From NCBI RefSeq assembly GCF_017901175.1, contig NZ_CP072793.1:1-64000 (forward strand): 64,000 bases of DNA, written 5' to 3'. Under the pieces are notes generated by a model that saw nothing but the letters and a program-made list of their open reading frames with translations, did not search any database and had not been told where the DNA came from. Origin of the DNA: Thiothrix unzii (GTDB taxonomy: Bacteria > Pseudomonadota > Gammaproteobacteria > Thiotrichales > Thiotrichaceae). A program made the position numbers and the translations under genes. This document shows positions 1-11,169 of this stretch, piece by piece (within the stretch, counting starts at the first letter, position 1; every line of letters begins with the position of its first letter).

Positions 1-401
<401 letters not shown>

Positions 402-549
402 ATAACCCCGAGCGGTCTGCTTGTGGATTTACGGTTTAGTCAGTAAAGTAACAGTTGAACCACGATTATTTTTCCGAATTGGGTTGTGAAGGCCACGGTG
501 GGGATGAAAGTCCTTACACTTATGAAGCTTCACGTTAACCCGGCCAGTT

Positions 550-667
550 TGCCTGGTGTCTATAGAGCATTGGAACCACCTGATCCCATCCCGAACTCAG
601 AAGTGAAACGGTGCATCGCCGATGGTAGTGTGGGGCTTCCCCATGTGAGAGTAGGTCAACGCCAGGC
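550..667 (+). rRNA. rrf: 5S ribosomal RNA
   Basis: The sequence matches the 5S rRNA consensus throughout. It has a TGCCTGG 5' end, the CCACCTGATCCCATCCCGAACTC block, then GAAGTGAAACG, GCCGATGGTAGTGTGGGG and GAGAGTAGG, and it closes with GCCAGGC, which pairs with the 5' end. The length of about 118 bases is normal. It is the last gene of the rRNA operon and is followed ten bases later by a strong terminator. Ends are set by the terminal stem and may be off by one to three bases. Confidence 0.97.
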
Positions 668-676
668 TCCAAATCG

Positions 677-715
677 AAAAGCCCCGTTCACAGTCTTGTG
701 ACGGGGCTTTTTTTT
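677..715 (+). terminator. rho-independent terminator of the rRNA operon
   Basis: An uninterrupted GC-rich stem (AAAAGCCCCGT pairing with ACGGGGCTTTT, extended inward by CACA/TGTG) is followed by a run of eight T. It lies directly behind the 5S gene and also faces the 3' end of argA, which is transcribed from the other strand, so it may serve both directions. Confidence 0.93.
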
Positions 716-762
716 GTCCGAAGTATTCCGATAATCCGCTTCCGTTAATTACCACAAATGCG

Positions 763-2043
763 TTAGCTTAATGTTTTGAACAGAACTTGTGAGTTACGTT
801 GGTAGTTGTATAGCGATTTTTTATTGCTGGGTAAGTTGGCAATTTCCCCTTTCTCGAACCCTCTTTCCCGAAACCAATCCGTTGTTTGTGTGGTTAAAAC
901 CAATAGCTTGATTTTGCCTTGAGTTTTTGCCAGTTGCGCAACATGTCGTAAAAGTTTATCACCACGATTGCCACCCCTGTATTGTGGATTGACTGCAAGA
1001 CAGGCTAATTCAGCAATGGTGGGGGTGTCTGTGTCATATAGAGCGACACAGGCAATGACTTCGTGGTCGCGGGTAATGATATGGAAATTATGAATTTCCA
1101 GCTCTAGTTGTTCGCGTGAACGTTTAATCAGCGTGCCTTGTTGTTCTAAAGGGCGGATCAATTCAAGAATTCCACTAATGTCTTCGATCGTAGCGGCGCG
1201 TAAACATTCAAATTGCGCGGTTGCAATCATGCTGCCCACACCATCGCGAGTGTATAGTTCAAGCAATAATCCACCGTCGGTATCAGCGTTCACGAGGTGA
1301 ATGCGTTCCACATCGGTAGTTACGGCTTCGATAATAGTGGGTAGCAGCTCGTGTTGAGGTAAATAGGCTTTCGCTTCCTCAGGGGTAAGTTCGTGAGGAA
1401 GATCCAGTGGTTGATCACTGAGGAATATCAGTTTGTCGGCCTTGAGGGTTTTTGCCGCGCTAATAGCTACTTGTTCATAACGCAAGTTGTAAGCCTCGCC
1501 CGTTGGGGAGTAGCCCATAGGCGATACCAGCACGATGTTATTTGCATCGAGCTGTTGCGTAATAAAGGTGTGATTGATTTTGCGCACCATGCCGGTATAG
1601 CCGTAGTCAATGCCATCATGAATACCAAGCGGACGTGCGGTGATGAAATTTCCTGAAACCACGCCTAAACCAGCATTAGTTAATGACGGTTGATTGAGTG
1701 CGTGGGTTAACAGGTTTTCGATACGGATACGTAGAAAACCAATGGCTTCTTGTGCCATTAACAAGGTATTTGCGTCGGTAACGCGGATACCTTTGTGTAA
1801 GTGTATAGGATGGTTATTGCGTGCAAGGCGTTCGTCGATTTGTGGACGGGTTCCATGTACTAATACGATACGCGTACCTAGCGTTGAAATAATCGCAATA
1901 TCTTGAATAATCTGGCGAAATTGACTGGAAGCAATGACCTCGCCTGCGAAAGCAATCACAAAAGTTTTACCGCGATGACTGTGAATATACGGAGCGGCTT
2001 CGCGGAAAAAAGAAACGCTATTGCTGGCAGTGATGGATTCCAC
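763..2043 (-). CDS. argA: amino-acid N-acetyltransferase (N-acetylglutamate synthase)
   Basis: ArgA makes N-acetylglutamate from glutamate and acetyl-CoA, the first step of arginine synthesis. The 426-residue protein has the classical two-domain build. The N-terminal amino-acid-kinase fold (about 20-280) contains LVHGTRPQID, and the C-terminal GNAT domain has the acetyl-CoA loop YRGGNRGDKLL at about 355-365. The length is close to E. coli ArgA (443). The kinase-like domain is the usual site of arginine feedback inhibition (family knowledge). The gene lies 11 bases behind diaA on the same strand and is probably the last gene of the lpoA-yraN-diaA-argA unit. Its 3' end faces the rRNA operon terminator. 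Confidence 0.95.
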   Translation of the reverse strand: MESITASNSVSFFREAAPYIHSHRGKTFVIAFAGEVIASSQFRQIIQDIAIISTLGTRIVLVHGTRPQIDERLARNNHPIHLHKGIRVTDANTLLMAQEAIGFLRIRIENLLTHALNQPSLTNAGLGVVSGNFITARPLGIHDGIDYGYTGMVRKINHTFITQQLDANNIVLVSPMGYSPTGEAYNLRYEQVAISAAKTLKADKLIFLSDQPLDLPHELTPEEAKAYLPQHELLPTIIEAVTTDVERIHLVNADTDGGLLLELYTRDGVGSMIATAQFECLRAATIEDISGILELIRPLEQQGTLIKRSREQLELEIHNFHIITRDHEVIACVALYDTDTPTIAELACLAVNPQYRGGNRGDKLLRHVAQLAKTQGKIKLLVLTTQTTDWFRERGFEKGEIANLPSNKKSLYNYQRNSQVLFKTLS

Positions 2044-2054
2044 AGTGAATTTCC

Positions 2055-3045
<991 letters not shown>

Positions 3046-4656
3046 AAGTGGCGAAAGGCAGGTGACGCTGAATTTGGCGATTACCGGCTAAACTGATGTC
3101 GCCGGTTTTGCCATTGACTCGTGCGCTGGGATTGCTGGCGATGCCGGGTAAGTTTTTAGCAATCAAGAATGCGTCCATCCCTAATGCGAACATGCGTGGG
3201 TAGGTGGAGTTATTCAGTGTACCTGCTTGTAGGCTTTCCATAACCCAAGGGATTTCTGTGTAGATAACCCCATCCAAATCAGCATCTTTGCTAGGGTCAG
3301 TGCGCCCTGAGAAAATGTGCGATGTGGCGTACACCGGTAATGATGCTGCTTGTGCTGCCAATAGTGGGCGCAATAAACGTGCTTGGCTAGGCGACGCTGC
3401 TAAAAACACCATGCTGGCTCGGCCTTGGGAAGCACCGACGGCATTTTGCACATCTTGCAGGTAACTGCTGGAAGGCGCATCGGCGTATTGCTGATTTGCG
3501 ATAATTTGCCCGCCTTTGCCTTGGTAAGCCGCGCGGAATGCACCTGCAACCCGTTCGCCCCATGCGGAGTTGGGTGCGAGGATGACAGCAGTACGTTGTC
3601 CGCGTGCGATGGCAAAATTAGCTACTTCACGGGCTTCGTCTTCGGGTAATAAACCAAATTGGTACAACGCTCCCGGAATATTACGGGTGTTGGTCAGGTA
3701 ATTAAGGCTCAAAATCGGTTTTGACAACATTTGTGGCTGTGCTAATAGTTGCGACAGTGATTCTTTGTCCAGTGGCCCCACAATTACGTCTGCACCTTCC
3801 GCCACGGCCTTTTGATATTGAGCAACCGCCCCACCAGTACTGACATCGTAAAGGTTAACGCTGGTGCTGCCACCCATTCCGCTGCGTGCGGCTTGAATGC
3901 CTTGAATAATATCTTGGCTGACACCGCCGAGTGCGCCGGATTGTGGCAATAATACGGCTACACGATTGACCGCTGTAGGGATCATGGCAGCTTGTACTTT
4001 GACTGCATTAGCAGGTTTGCCGCCTGAAGATTGCGCCCGACTGCGGATGTTTTGCACTTTTTCACGCAAGGCAGGTGATAACGCATTCATGTCGGTAGGC
4101 AATAATCGCAAAGCTAAATCAGGATTTTTTTGTTGTAACGCCAGTAGCGCGGAAACATACGCATGGCGACCCTGATTTTCACCGTTAAGGGTGTTGAGCG
4201 GGGCGCGGGCAAGGTAACTATTGGTCAGGTCGGCATCGCCAATAGATGCGGTAATTTCCGCCGCTTGTAAAATGACACGCTCACGTTGCGGTGACGGGTA
4301 CGAGCTGGCAGCATTGAAGTAACTGGCAGCAGCTTCACGTTTTTTACCCTGTTTGAGTAGAGCATTGGCTTGCTGGATGGATGCGTCACCCGGCATAGCA
4401 CTATTGTCGGTCACGCCAGTTAAGCCTGGGACGTTTGAGCAGCCGTGCATCAGCAGCGAGAGTGAAAGCATTACACCGTAAATGGATTTTTTCATAAGTC
4501 CGTTATGACGCATTGTTTGCATAATTTGGCGTTCCAGTTTCGTATTATCAAAGGGGGCTTTGCGGAAAAACTATAGCATAGCTGTTGGTACGTTTAATGC
4601 AAAACTGTGGTTTTTAGCGTTAAATGGTGGTTTTTTACGAGAGAAGGTCGTATCCG

Positions 4657-5511
4657 ATGGCAGAAGGCATTTTATATTGTGTGGCAACGCCAATCGGCAA
4701 CCTTGAAGACATAACAGCGCGTGCCTTACGTATCTTGGCGGAGGTCAGCAAGGTTTATGCAGAAGATACCCGCGTGACCCGGCGGATGTTCGCTCATTTT
4801 GGGATACAAAATACCTTGGAGAGCTTGCATGATCACAATGAAACCAGTCGGGTGGCACAGATTCAACGCGAATTAGCGGAAGGTATGAACGTGGCATTGG
4901 TGAGCGATGCCGGTACGCCGCTGATCAGTGACCCCGGTTACAAATTGGTGAATGCTCTAGGTGCGGCGGGGTGCAAAATAGTACCCGTGCCGGGGGCAAG
5001 TGCTTTAATCGCCGCGCTATCAGTGGCGGGTTTGCCCACGGATCGTTTTGCCTTTGAAGGCTTTTTACCTGCGAAGTCCGTGTCGCGTCGTAAGTTATTG
5101 ACGGGTTTGGAGGCGGAATCGCGTACCTTGGTATTTTATGAATCCAGCCACCGCATTGCGGATTTGCTGGAGGATATGCTTGCAGTATTCGGTGGGGAGC
5201 GGCAGATAGTGGTGCTGCGTGAGTTAACCAAGTTGTATGAAAGCATTTATCGGGGCACAGCCACTGAGATTTTACAGCATATGGCAGCCGATTCTGACCG
5301 CTCGCGTGGTGAATTTGTGGTGGTGGTGGCGGGCAAGGTGTGCGACGAATCGGCTGATGCGCTGGCAGTGCTGAATGCGGATAAAGTGCTTGCGGTATTA
5401 CTGGAGGTTTTGCCCGTCAAACAAGCCGCAGCAGTGGCGGCGCGTTTGACAGGTTTGCCCAAAAATCAGTTGTATCGACAAGCACTTGAGCAACAAGATG
5501 CGACGGATTAA
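4657..5511 (+). CDS. rsmI: 16S rRNA (cytidine1402-2'-O)-methyltransferase
   Basis: RsmI 2'-O-methylates C1402 in the decoding centre of 16S rRNA, using SAM. The 284-residue protein carries the tetrapyrrole-methylase fold with the family signatures CVATPIGNLEDIT (8-20), AEDTR, SDAGTPLISDPG and VVPVPGASALIAALSVAG, matching the length of E. coli RsmI (286). The ATG at 4657 is preferred over one 33 bases upstream because AGAAGG lies nine bases in front of it and because the family begins near this residue. It is divergent from lpoA. Its stop overlaps by four bases the end of the convergent DUF2058 gene. Confidence 0.95.
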   Translation: MAEGILYCVATPIGNLEDITARALRILAEVSKVYAEDTRVTRRMFAHFGIQNTLESLHDHNETSRVAQIQRELAEGMNVALVSDAGTPLISDPGYKLVNALGAAGCKIVPVPGASALIAALSVAGLPTDRFAFEGFLPAKSVSRRKLLTGLEAESRTLVFYESSHRIADLLEDMLAVFGGERQIVVLRELTKLYESIYRGTATEILQHMAADSDRSRGEFVVVVAGKVCDESADALAVLNADKVLAVLLEVLPVKQAAAVAARLTGLPKNQLYRQALEQQDATD

Positions 5512-6083
5512 GCCGCAGCAGTGTCGTCAGGGTGGTTAAGAATAACCAGTTTGCCGGGGTCTAAGGTAAGTAATTGCGCGGCGATTTCTGAGGAAATCAG
5601 GCAACGCTTGCCCTCAAGGAAGGTAATGGCGAGTGTACCGTCGGCAAGAGCTTGTTGCTGTGCTTCGGTGACATACACGTATTTAATATTGTCGCCGACC
5701 ACGAAGTTGTAACGAATTTCAGCGTCATCCACGTTTTGCACATGCCCTTGAATAAGTGCGTGGACTTGTTCGCGGGTTTGTTTTTTGCGGGCTGCACGTT
5801 CGCGGGCGAGACGTTCGGTTTCTTCGCGTTCGTTGCGTTCCAGTTGCGCCCGCTCTTTGTAAAACTGTTCAAGATCTGACTGGGGTTTCGGTGGCTTAGT
5901 TGCTTTGACAGGTTGTGGGTTTGCTTGTGGGCGCGGCACAGGATTGGGTCGTGACTTCGCTGTATTCCTATTTTTATTAGGGATTTTTTCCACAGGCTTG
6001 GGTTTGGGTTGATTAGCCTTCTCGACTTGTTCTTGAGTGACTAAGCCTGCCTTGAGAAGCTGTTCTTGAAATGAATTTGCCAT
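5508..6083 (-). CDS. DUF2058 family protein (YaiL-like)
   Basis: This 191-residue protein begins MANSFQEQLLKAGLVTQEQ, the usual N-terminus of the DUF2058/YaiL family. A basic, Pro/Gln/Lys-rich linker (about 25-70) is followed by a charged helix (ERAQLERNEREETERLARE), then a conserved C-terminal domain with YNFVVGDNIKYVYV and GKRCLISSEIAAQL. E. coli YaiL is 179 residues. The function is unknown; the basic linker suggests nucleic-acid contact, but that is only inference. The start at 6083 is chosen over one ten codons upstream because the family starts here. The gene is divergent from ppa and converges on rsmI with a four-base overlap. Confidence 0.85.
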   Translation of the reverse strand: MANSFQEQLLKAGLVTQEQVEKANQPKPKPVEKIPNKNRNTAKSRPNPVPRPQANPQPVKATKPPKPQSDLEQFYKERAQLERNEREETERLARERAARKKQTREQVHALIQGHVQNVDDAEIRYNFVVGDNIKYVYVTEAQQQALADGTLAITFLEGKRCLISSEIAAQLLTLDPGKLVILNHPDDTAAA

Positions 6084-6184
6084 ATTTTTAGGGATGCGTG
6101 TTAAATGTTGCAATGCGGGATGGTGTGCCTTGCGGGCGCAAGCGGTATAATACTTCGATTTTCAGCCATCAAGTAGAGAAAACC

Positions 6185-6721
6185 ATGAATATTGATAAAA
6201 TCTCCGTTGGGAAGGATGTACCCAATGACGTTAATGTTATCATTGAAATCCCAGCCCTTTCCACGCCGGTAAAGTACGAGCTGGATAAGGACAGCGGAGC
6301 ATTGTACGTTGACCGTTTTATGTCCACACCAATGTTTTACCCGGCAAACTATGGGTTTATTCCGCATACCTTGGGGCAAGACGGCGATCCGACTGACGTG
6401 TTAGTCGTAAGTCCGACACCGTTGATGCACGGTTGCGTGATTCCGGTGCGCCCGGTTGGTATGCTGAAAATGTCGGATGAATCTGGGATTGATGCTAAAA
6501 TCGTTGCTGTACCTGCACATAAGTTGTCATCGGGCTATCGTGATATTGAATCTTACACCCAGCTACCAAGCTTGTTGATTCAGCAGATTCAGCACTTCTT
6601 TGAGCGTTACAAAGAATTAGAACCGGGCAAGTGGGTGCGCGTTGATGGTTGGGCTGATGCAGAAGAGGCGAAAGCAGAAATTCTCGCCAGCATTACCCGT
6701 TACGAACAAGATAATGGATAA
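6185..6721 (+). CDS. ppa: inorganic pyrophosphatase (family I)
   Basis: This is a cytoplasmic family I pyrophosphatase, which hydrolyses pyrophosphate released by biosynthesis and is normally a hexamer. The 178-residue length is typical (E. coli 176). The metal-binding signature DGDPTDVL is at 66-73, and [10 protein letters not shown] and [12 protein letters not shown] precede it. The ATG at 6185 is used because MNIDKISVG is the family N-terminus; the reading frame stays open upstream, but nothing there looks coding. The gene is followed by two hairpins and then the mrdA operon on the same strand. Confidence 0.96.
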   Translation: MNIDKISVGKDVPNDVNVIIEIPALSTPVKYELDKDSGALYVDRFMSTPMFYPANYGFIPHTLGQDGDPTDVLVVSPTPLMHGCVIPVRPVGMLKMSDESGIDAKIVAVPAHKLSSGYRDIESYTQLPSLLIQQIQHFFERYKELEPGKWVRVDGWADAEEAKAEILASITRYEQDNG

Positions 6722-6781
6722 TACCTTCGGGTATTAGGCCGACGAGTTCTTGGGATTGCTGCGCTTTTTAGGCGCAGCAAT
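6721..6781 (+). terminator. two hairpins after ppa, possible terminator or attenuator
   Basis: A small stem with a UUCG-type loop (ATACC-TTCG-GGTAT, 6721-6734) overlaps the ppa stop codon. It is followed by a perfect 10-bp stem (ATTGCTGCGC, 6755-6764, pairing with 6772-6781) with a 7-base loop that includes TTTTT. There is no T-run behind the second stem, so intrinsic termination would be weak. The structures may instead protect the ppa mRNA 3' end or reduce read-through into mrdA. Confidence 0.45.
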
Positions 6782-6829
6782 GCTATTGGGACATTTGCAC
6801 AGTTAATTAGCCACAGTTATAACAGTTAC

Positions 6830-8773
6830 ATGGGTGAACGCCTTTCCATCAAGACGGATCGTGATGAGCAACAACTGTTCAATGTCCGTGTCATTATCGC
6901 CGCTATTCTGATTTTGCTTGCTATGCTGGGCATCATTGCGCGTGCCTATCAGTTGCAAGTCGTTGAGCACGGCAAATACGCGGAATTGTCACGCGAACAT
7001 TACCAAAAGCGTATTCCCATCCCGCCTAATCGCGGTCAAATTTACGACCGTAACGGTGCGTTGTTGGCCGATAGTCATATCCAGTACGTGCTGGAAATTG
7101 TGCGTGATAGCATCGGTGATGAAAATAAAGACGGTAAAACCAATCTCAACGATGTGGATGCGGTTGTCGAGCGGTTGGGGGCATTGATTACCCTGACGGA
7201 AAAAGACATTCGTATTTTTAAGCAGCAAGCCCGTCGTTTTAAGTACCAACCGATTCCCATCAAAGAAAATTTAAGCGAAGAAGAAGTCGCTAAATTTGCA
7301 GTACATCGCCCGCGTTTTCCCGGCATCAATCTGGAATTGCGCATGGAGCGTTATTATCCGCTCGGAACGATTGCCAGCCATGTGATTGGTTACGTGGGGC
7401 GGATTGATGAGCGCGACTTGGAAACCCTCAATAAAAACGAATATTTGGGAACCAGCCACATTGGTAAAACCGGGGTAGAGGCTTCCCACGAGGGGCGTTT
7501 GCACGGGCAGGCGGGTTATCACTTGGTGGAAGTTGATGCGCATGGCAAGCAACAGGCATTGGTGGATGAAAAAGCTCCAGTCGGTGGTCAGGATTTATTC
7601 CTTGGCTTAGACATTAATTTGCAGATGACGGGTGAGCGTTTACTGAAGAACGAAAAGGGCGCGATTGTTGCTATTGATCCTAGCAATGGGGAAATTTTAG
7701 CGTTGGTGAGTATGCCAACTTTTGACCCAAATTTGTTCATTAACGGTATTACTCATAAAGATTACGTCGGCTTACGGGATGACCCTGATCGCCCGTTGTA
7801 TAACCGGGCGTTGCAGGGGATTTATCCGCCGGGTTCAACCATTAAGCCGATGGTGGGCATCGCAGGGTTGGCAGAAAAAGTTATTACCACGGGTTCACGG
7901 GTACATGATCCGGGTTTCTTCCGTTTATCCGGGCAAAAACACGTGTTTCGATGCTGGAATAAGCGTGGGCATGGTTCGGTGGACTTGAAGGTGGCGATTA
8001 CGCAATCGTGCGATACGTTTTTCTACGATTTAGCATACCGTATGGGGATTGACCGTTTTTCAACTTTTATGCGCACCTTCGGTTTTGGGGAGCGTACTGG
8101 CATTGATTTGCCATCTGAGGCGACAGGTTTAATGCCTTCACAGGAATGGAAGCAGCGTCGTCATAAAAGCAGTTGGTATCCGGGAGACACGGTTAATATC
8201 GGGATCGGGCAGGGTTATTGGCTATCCACACCGCTGCAATTGGCGCACGCGACAACGATTATGGCGAATCACGGTAAACGCTTGAAACCGCACGTATTAC
8301 GCGGGGTGCGCATTGCTAAGAATCAAGAGGAAACTGTGTTAAAGCCTGAGCCATTCCCTGACGTGGCGGCAGAACCGCGCTTTTGGGATTTGACAGTGCA
8401 AGGTATGGAAAACGTTATGCGTCCGGGCGGTACAGCACGTGCAGCAGGCGCGGGTGCGGCCTACCGGATGGCGGGTAAAACCGGTACGGCACAGGTGTTC
8501 GGTTTGGCAGGCGGCACGTATAACGCGGGGCGTTTGGCGAAACGCTTGCGTGACCATGCGTTATTCGTAGGTTTTGCTCCGGTTGATGATCCCAAAATTG
8601 CAGTAGCGGTCATTGTGGAAAATGCGTCCGGTGGCGGTGGTAGTGTGGCAGCACCCATTGCGCGTAAAGTCATGGATGCGTATTTACTGAAGAAATACGG
8701 TAACGAAGAAGAAGTCGAGGGCGAAGCCATCGTGCCTGAAGCTGTCCCTGAAGAAGAGGAAGTGCATGATTAA
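6830..8773 (+). CDS. mrdA: peptidoglycan D,D-transpeptidase PBP2
   Basis: PBP2 is the class B transpeptidase of the elongasome, cross-linking lateral-wall peptidoglycan with RodA. The 647-residue protein has one N-terminal membrane anchor (about 21-42), a pedestal domain beginning with PPNRGQIYDRNG, and the transpeptidase motifs STIK (serine 336), SCD (393) and KTGT (550-553). The acidic C-terminal tail (EEEVEGEAIVPEAVPEEEE) is a minor extension. It starts the cluster mrdA-mrdB-mltB-rlpA-dacA-ybeD-lipB, the same order as many gammaproteobacteria. The rodA start codon lies within its last eight bases, so the pair is translationally coupled. Confidence 0.97.
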   Translation: MGERLSIKTDRDEQQLFNVRVIIAAILILLAMLGIIARAYQLQVVEHGKYAELSREHYQKRIPIPPNRGQIYDRNGALLADSHIQYVLEIVRDSIGDENKDGKTNLNDVDAVVERLGALITLTEKDIRIFKQQARRFKYQPIPIKENLSEEEVAKFAVHRPRFPGINLELRMERYYPLGTIASHVIGYVGRIDERDLETLNKNEYLGTSHIGKTGVEASHEGRLHGQAGYHLVEVDAHGKQQALVDEKAPVGGQDLFLGLDINLQMTGERLLKNEKGAIVAIDPSNGEILALVSMPTFDPNLFINGITHKDYVGLRDDPDRPLYNRALQGIYPPGSTIKPMVGIAGLAEKVITTGSRVHDPGFFRLSGQKHVFRCWNKRGHGSVDLKVAITQSCDTFFYDLAYRMGIDRFSTFMRTFGFGERTGIDLPSEATGLMPSQEWKQRRHKSSWYPGDTVNIGIGQGYWLSTPLQLAHATTIMANHGKRLKPHVLRGVRIAKNQEETVLKPEPFPDVAAEPRFWDLTVQGMENVMRPGGTARAAGAGAAYRMAGKTGTAQVFGLAGGTYNAGRLAKRLRDHALFVGFAPVDDPKIAVAVIVENASGGGGSVAAPIARKVMDAYLLKKYGNEEEVEGEAIVPEAVPEEEEVHD

Positions 8774-9878
8774 TTACTTGTTACCGGACTGGCTGCTTAA
8801 AATCTTTCAAAAAGTTGATGCGGTATTACTGGCGGCATTGTCATTGCTGGCATTTGCGGCATTGGTAACATTGTTCAGTGCCAGTGATGGCAATATTGAT
8901 CAGGTATATCGTCAGGGCATCCATTTTTTGCTGGGTTTGGCTTTAATGCTGATCTTCTCGCAAATCCAAAGCAAAACGTTACGGCAATGGTCTATTTGGC
9001 TATATACCGGCGGTTTGGTGTTATTGGTTTTGGTGTTAATGATCGGTGTGGAGAAAAAAGGCGCAACACGTTGGTTGAATGTTGGGGTGCACATCCAGCC
9101 TGCTGAGATTATGAAGTTAGCCGTGCCGATGATGGTGGCTTATTATTTTTCTGAAAAGTCGTTGCCGCCGCGTTTTATTGATATTGTAGTGGCCTTGGTG
9201 TTGGTTTTTGTGCCGATGTTGTTGATTATGAAACAACCGGATTTGGGAACCTCTATTTTGATTGCGACTTCCGGGTTTTTCGTGATTTATCTGGCGGGCA
9301 TGTCTTGGTGGCTGATTGGTAGTGCAGTGGCTTTGGTGTCAATTGCCGCACCGTTGATGTACCAATTTGGGATGCACGATTACCAGCGCAAGCGTGTGGA
9401 TGTCTTATTGAATCCTGAATCGGATATTTTGGGAACTGGATACCACATTTCTCAGTCGAAGATTGCGATTGGTTCCGGTGGGGTTTACGGTAAGGGCTGG
9501 CTGAACGGCGATCAGTCGCACTTGGATTTTTTGCCTGAACAGCATACTGACTTTATTTTTGCGGTGTTCGGTGAAGAGTTTGGCTTGGCGGGTAATGTGT
9601 TATTGATCGCGCTGTATGTGTTTATTATTTGGCGTGGTTTGTACATTGCTACCAAAGGTGAAGACAGCTTTGCACGTCTTCTCGCCGGAAGTTTAAGTTT
9701 AACGTTTTTCTTTTATCTGTTTGTGAATACCGGGATGGTTACGGGGTTGCTCCCTGTGGTTGGCGTGCCTTTACCGTTGTTTAGTTATGGCGGTACTTCG
9801 GTGGTGACGTTGATGACGGCGTTCGGTATTATCATGGGGATGAAGCGGCGCAAGCGGATTTATCAACAGGAGGGCTGA
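8766..9878 (+). CDS. mrdB: rod shape-determining peptidoglycan glycosyltransferase RodA
   Basis: RodA is the SEDS-family polymerase that works with PBP2 to make glycan strands during elongation. The 370-residue protein is very hydrophobic, with about ten membrane helices, and has the SEDS signatures QPDLGTS, GSGGVYGKGWLNGDQS, FLPEQHTDFIFAV and VVGVPLPLFSYGGTS near the C-terminus. The length equals E. coli RodA (370). It starts eight bases before the end of mrdA (overlap) and is followed 38 bases later by mltB. Confidence 0.97.
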   Translation: MINYLLPDWLLKIFQKVDAVLLAALSLLAFAALVTLFSASDGNIDQVYRQGIHFLLGLALMLIFSQIQSKTLRQWSIWLYTGGLVLLVLVLMIGVEKKGATRWLNVGVHIQPAEIMKLAVPMMVAYYFSEKSLPPRFIDIVVALVLVFVPMLLIMKQPDLGTSILIATSGFFVIYLAGMSWWLIGSAVALVSIAAPLMYQFGMHDYQRKRVDVLLNPESDILGTGYHISQSKIAIGSGGVYGKGWLNGDQSHLDFLPEQHTDFIFAVFGEEFGLAGNVLLIALYVFIIWRGLYIATKGEDSFARLLAGSLSLTFFFYLFVNTGMVTGLLPVVGVPLPLFSYGGTSVVTLMTAFGIIMGMKRRKRIYQQEG

Positions 9879-9916
9879 AAACGGATTTTTAGTGCTTCTG
9901 CCAATAGGAGATTGAA

Positions 9917-11095
9917 ATGGGTGACGTATACGGCTCTCGTGCGTGGTTTAAGCCCGCATATTCTTTGGCGGTTGGTGCTTTAATCGGGTTTTCTTTGGTG
10001 GCTTGTGCGCCCGGTCAAGGGCCGGTGCAATTCCCGTGGGTGTTGCAACCACCCGCTGTTCCTAGTGGGCAAACGTCCCAGCCGCAACGTCCTGTTGTGC
10101 CTGCGCCACCGCGTACAACGCCACCTTCCACGACTTCTATTCCTCCTGCGCCACCGCCGGTGACGTATCCCCCCGGTTTGCATGGCGATTACGCTAATTA
10201 CCCCGGTTTGCGCGATTTCATTGGCAAAATGAACCGTGAACACGGCTTCAATGTGGCTTTTTTAGAGCAAACATTTTCCGGGGTCAAACGCGACCAAGCA
10301 GCCTTGACCAAAGTGGGCGCACCTGCTGAAGGGCAGGGTTGGCGTGCTTACCGTCCGATTTTTTTGACGGAAGAGCGTATTCGTGGCGGGGTTGATTTCT
10401 GGAATCGTCATGCACCGTTATTAGATGCGGCTTCGCGTCAATACGGGGTGGATATTGAATATATCGTCGCCATTATAGGGGTAGAAACCCAGTACGGTAA
10501 AAACACCGGGGCGCACAATGTATTGCAGGCATTGACGACGCTAGGTTTTGATTACCCGAAACGTGGCGATTTCTACCGCAAGGAATTGGAACAACTGTTC
10601 TTGTTGTCGCGTGAAGAAAAAGTGCGTCCGGCTATTTTTAATGGCTCTTACGCAGGGGCAATGGGTTTGGGGCAATTCATTTCCAGCAGTTACCGCAATT
10701 ACGCCGTTGATGGCAATCGTGATGGTAAGCGCGATTTGTGGAATCCGCAGGATGCGATTCCCAGTGTAGCTAACTACTTTGCCCGTAATGGCTGGAAACG
10801 CGGTGGCGGTGTGGCAGTGCCTGCTGCGGTATCCGGTGGTGGTGCGGGTTTGGCAGAAACGACCCCTAAAAAACCGTCACGCACGTTGGGTGAATTGGCG
10901 AACGCTGGTGTTAGGCCGCAAGCCGGGTTGAATTCAGCGCGGGTGAGTTTATTGAAGCTGGAAGGTTCTACTGATGAATATTGGGTCGGCGGCGAGAATT
11001 TTTACGTGATTACCCGTTACAATGCCAACTTGAAATACGCAATGGCGGTTCATCAATTGGCACAGGCGATTCGTCAGCGTAAGTTTGGTTTATAA
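9917..11095 (+). CDS. mltB: membrane-bound lytic murein transglycosylase B
   Basis: MltB cleaves the MurNAc-GlcNAc bond with formation of 1,6-anhydroMurNAc and is a lipoprotein of the outer membrane. The protein is 392 residues. A signal peptide ends in the lipobox SLVAC, and a Pro/Thr-rich linker (about 35-90) precedes the SLT-type domain. Catalytic Glu190 is in GVETQYGKNTG, followed by GAMGLGQFISSSYRNYAVD, the family substrate-binding stretch. It lies between rodA and rlpA, as in Pseudomonas-type mrd clusters, placing turnover enzymes next to the synthases. Confidence 0.95.
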   Translation: MGDVYGSRAWFKPAYSLAVGALIGFSLVACAPGQGPVQFPWVLQPPAVPSGQTSQPQRPVVPAPPRTTPPSTTSIPPAPPPVTYPPGLHGDYANYPGLRDFIGKMNREHGFNVAFLEQTFSGVKRDQAALTKVGAPAEGQGWRAYRPIFLTEERIRGGVDFWNRHAPLLDAASRQYGVDIEYIVAIIGVETQYGKNTGAHNVLQALTTLGFDYPKRGDFYRKELEQLFLLSREEKVRPAIFNGSYAGAMGLGQFISSSYRNYAVDGNRDGKRDLWNPQDAIPSVANYFARNGWKRGGGVAVPAAVSGGGAGLAETTPKKPSRTLGELANAGVRPQAGLNSARVSLLKLEGSTDEYWVGGENFYVITRYNANLKYAMAVHQLAQAIRQRKFGL

Positions 11096-11169
11096 GCATT
11101 ATCATGGGGTGTCCTGCGGGGTTTTAAGCGGGACAACCTCATTTCCTTGGGCAAAAAAGCTGGTTAACG

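Noticed and set aside
402-549. Possible tRNA in the 23S-5S spacer
   Set aside because: No cloverleaf, GTTCRA T-loop or acceptor stem could be found in the spacer.
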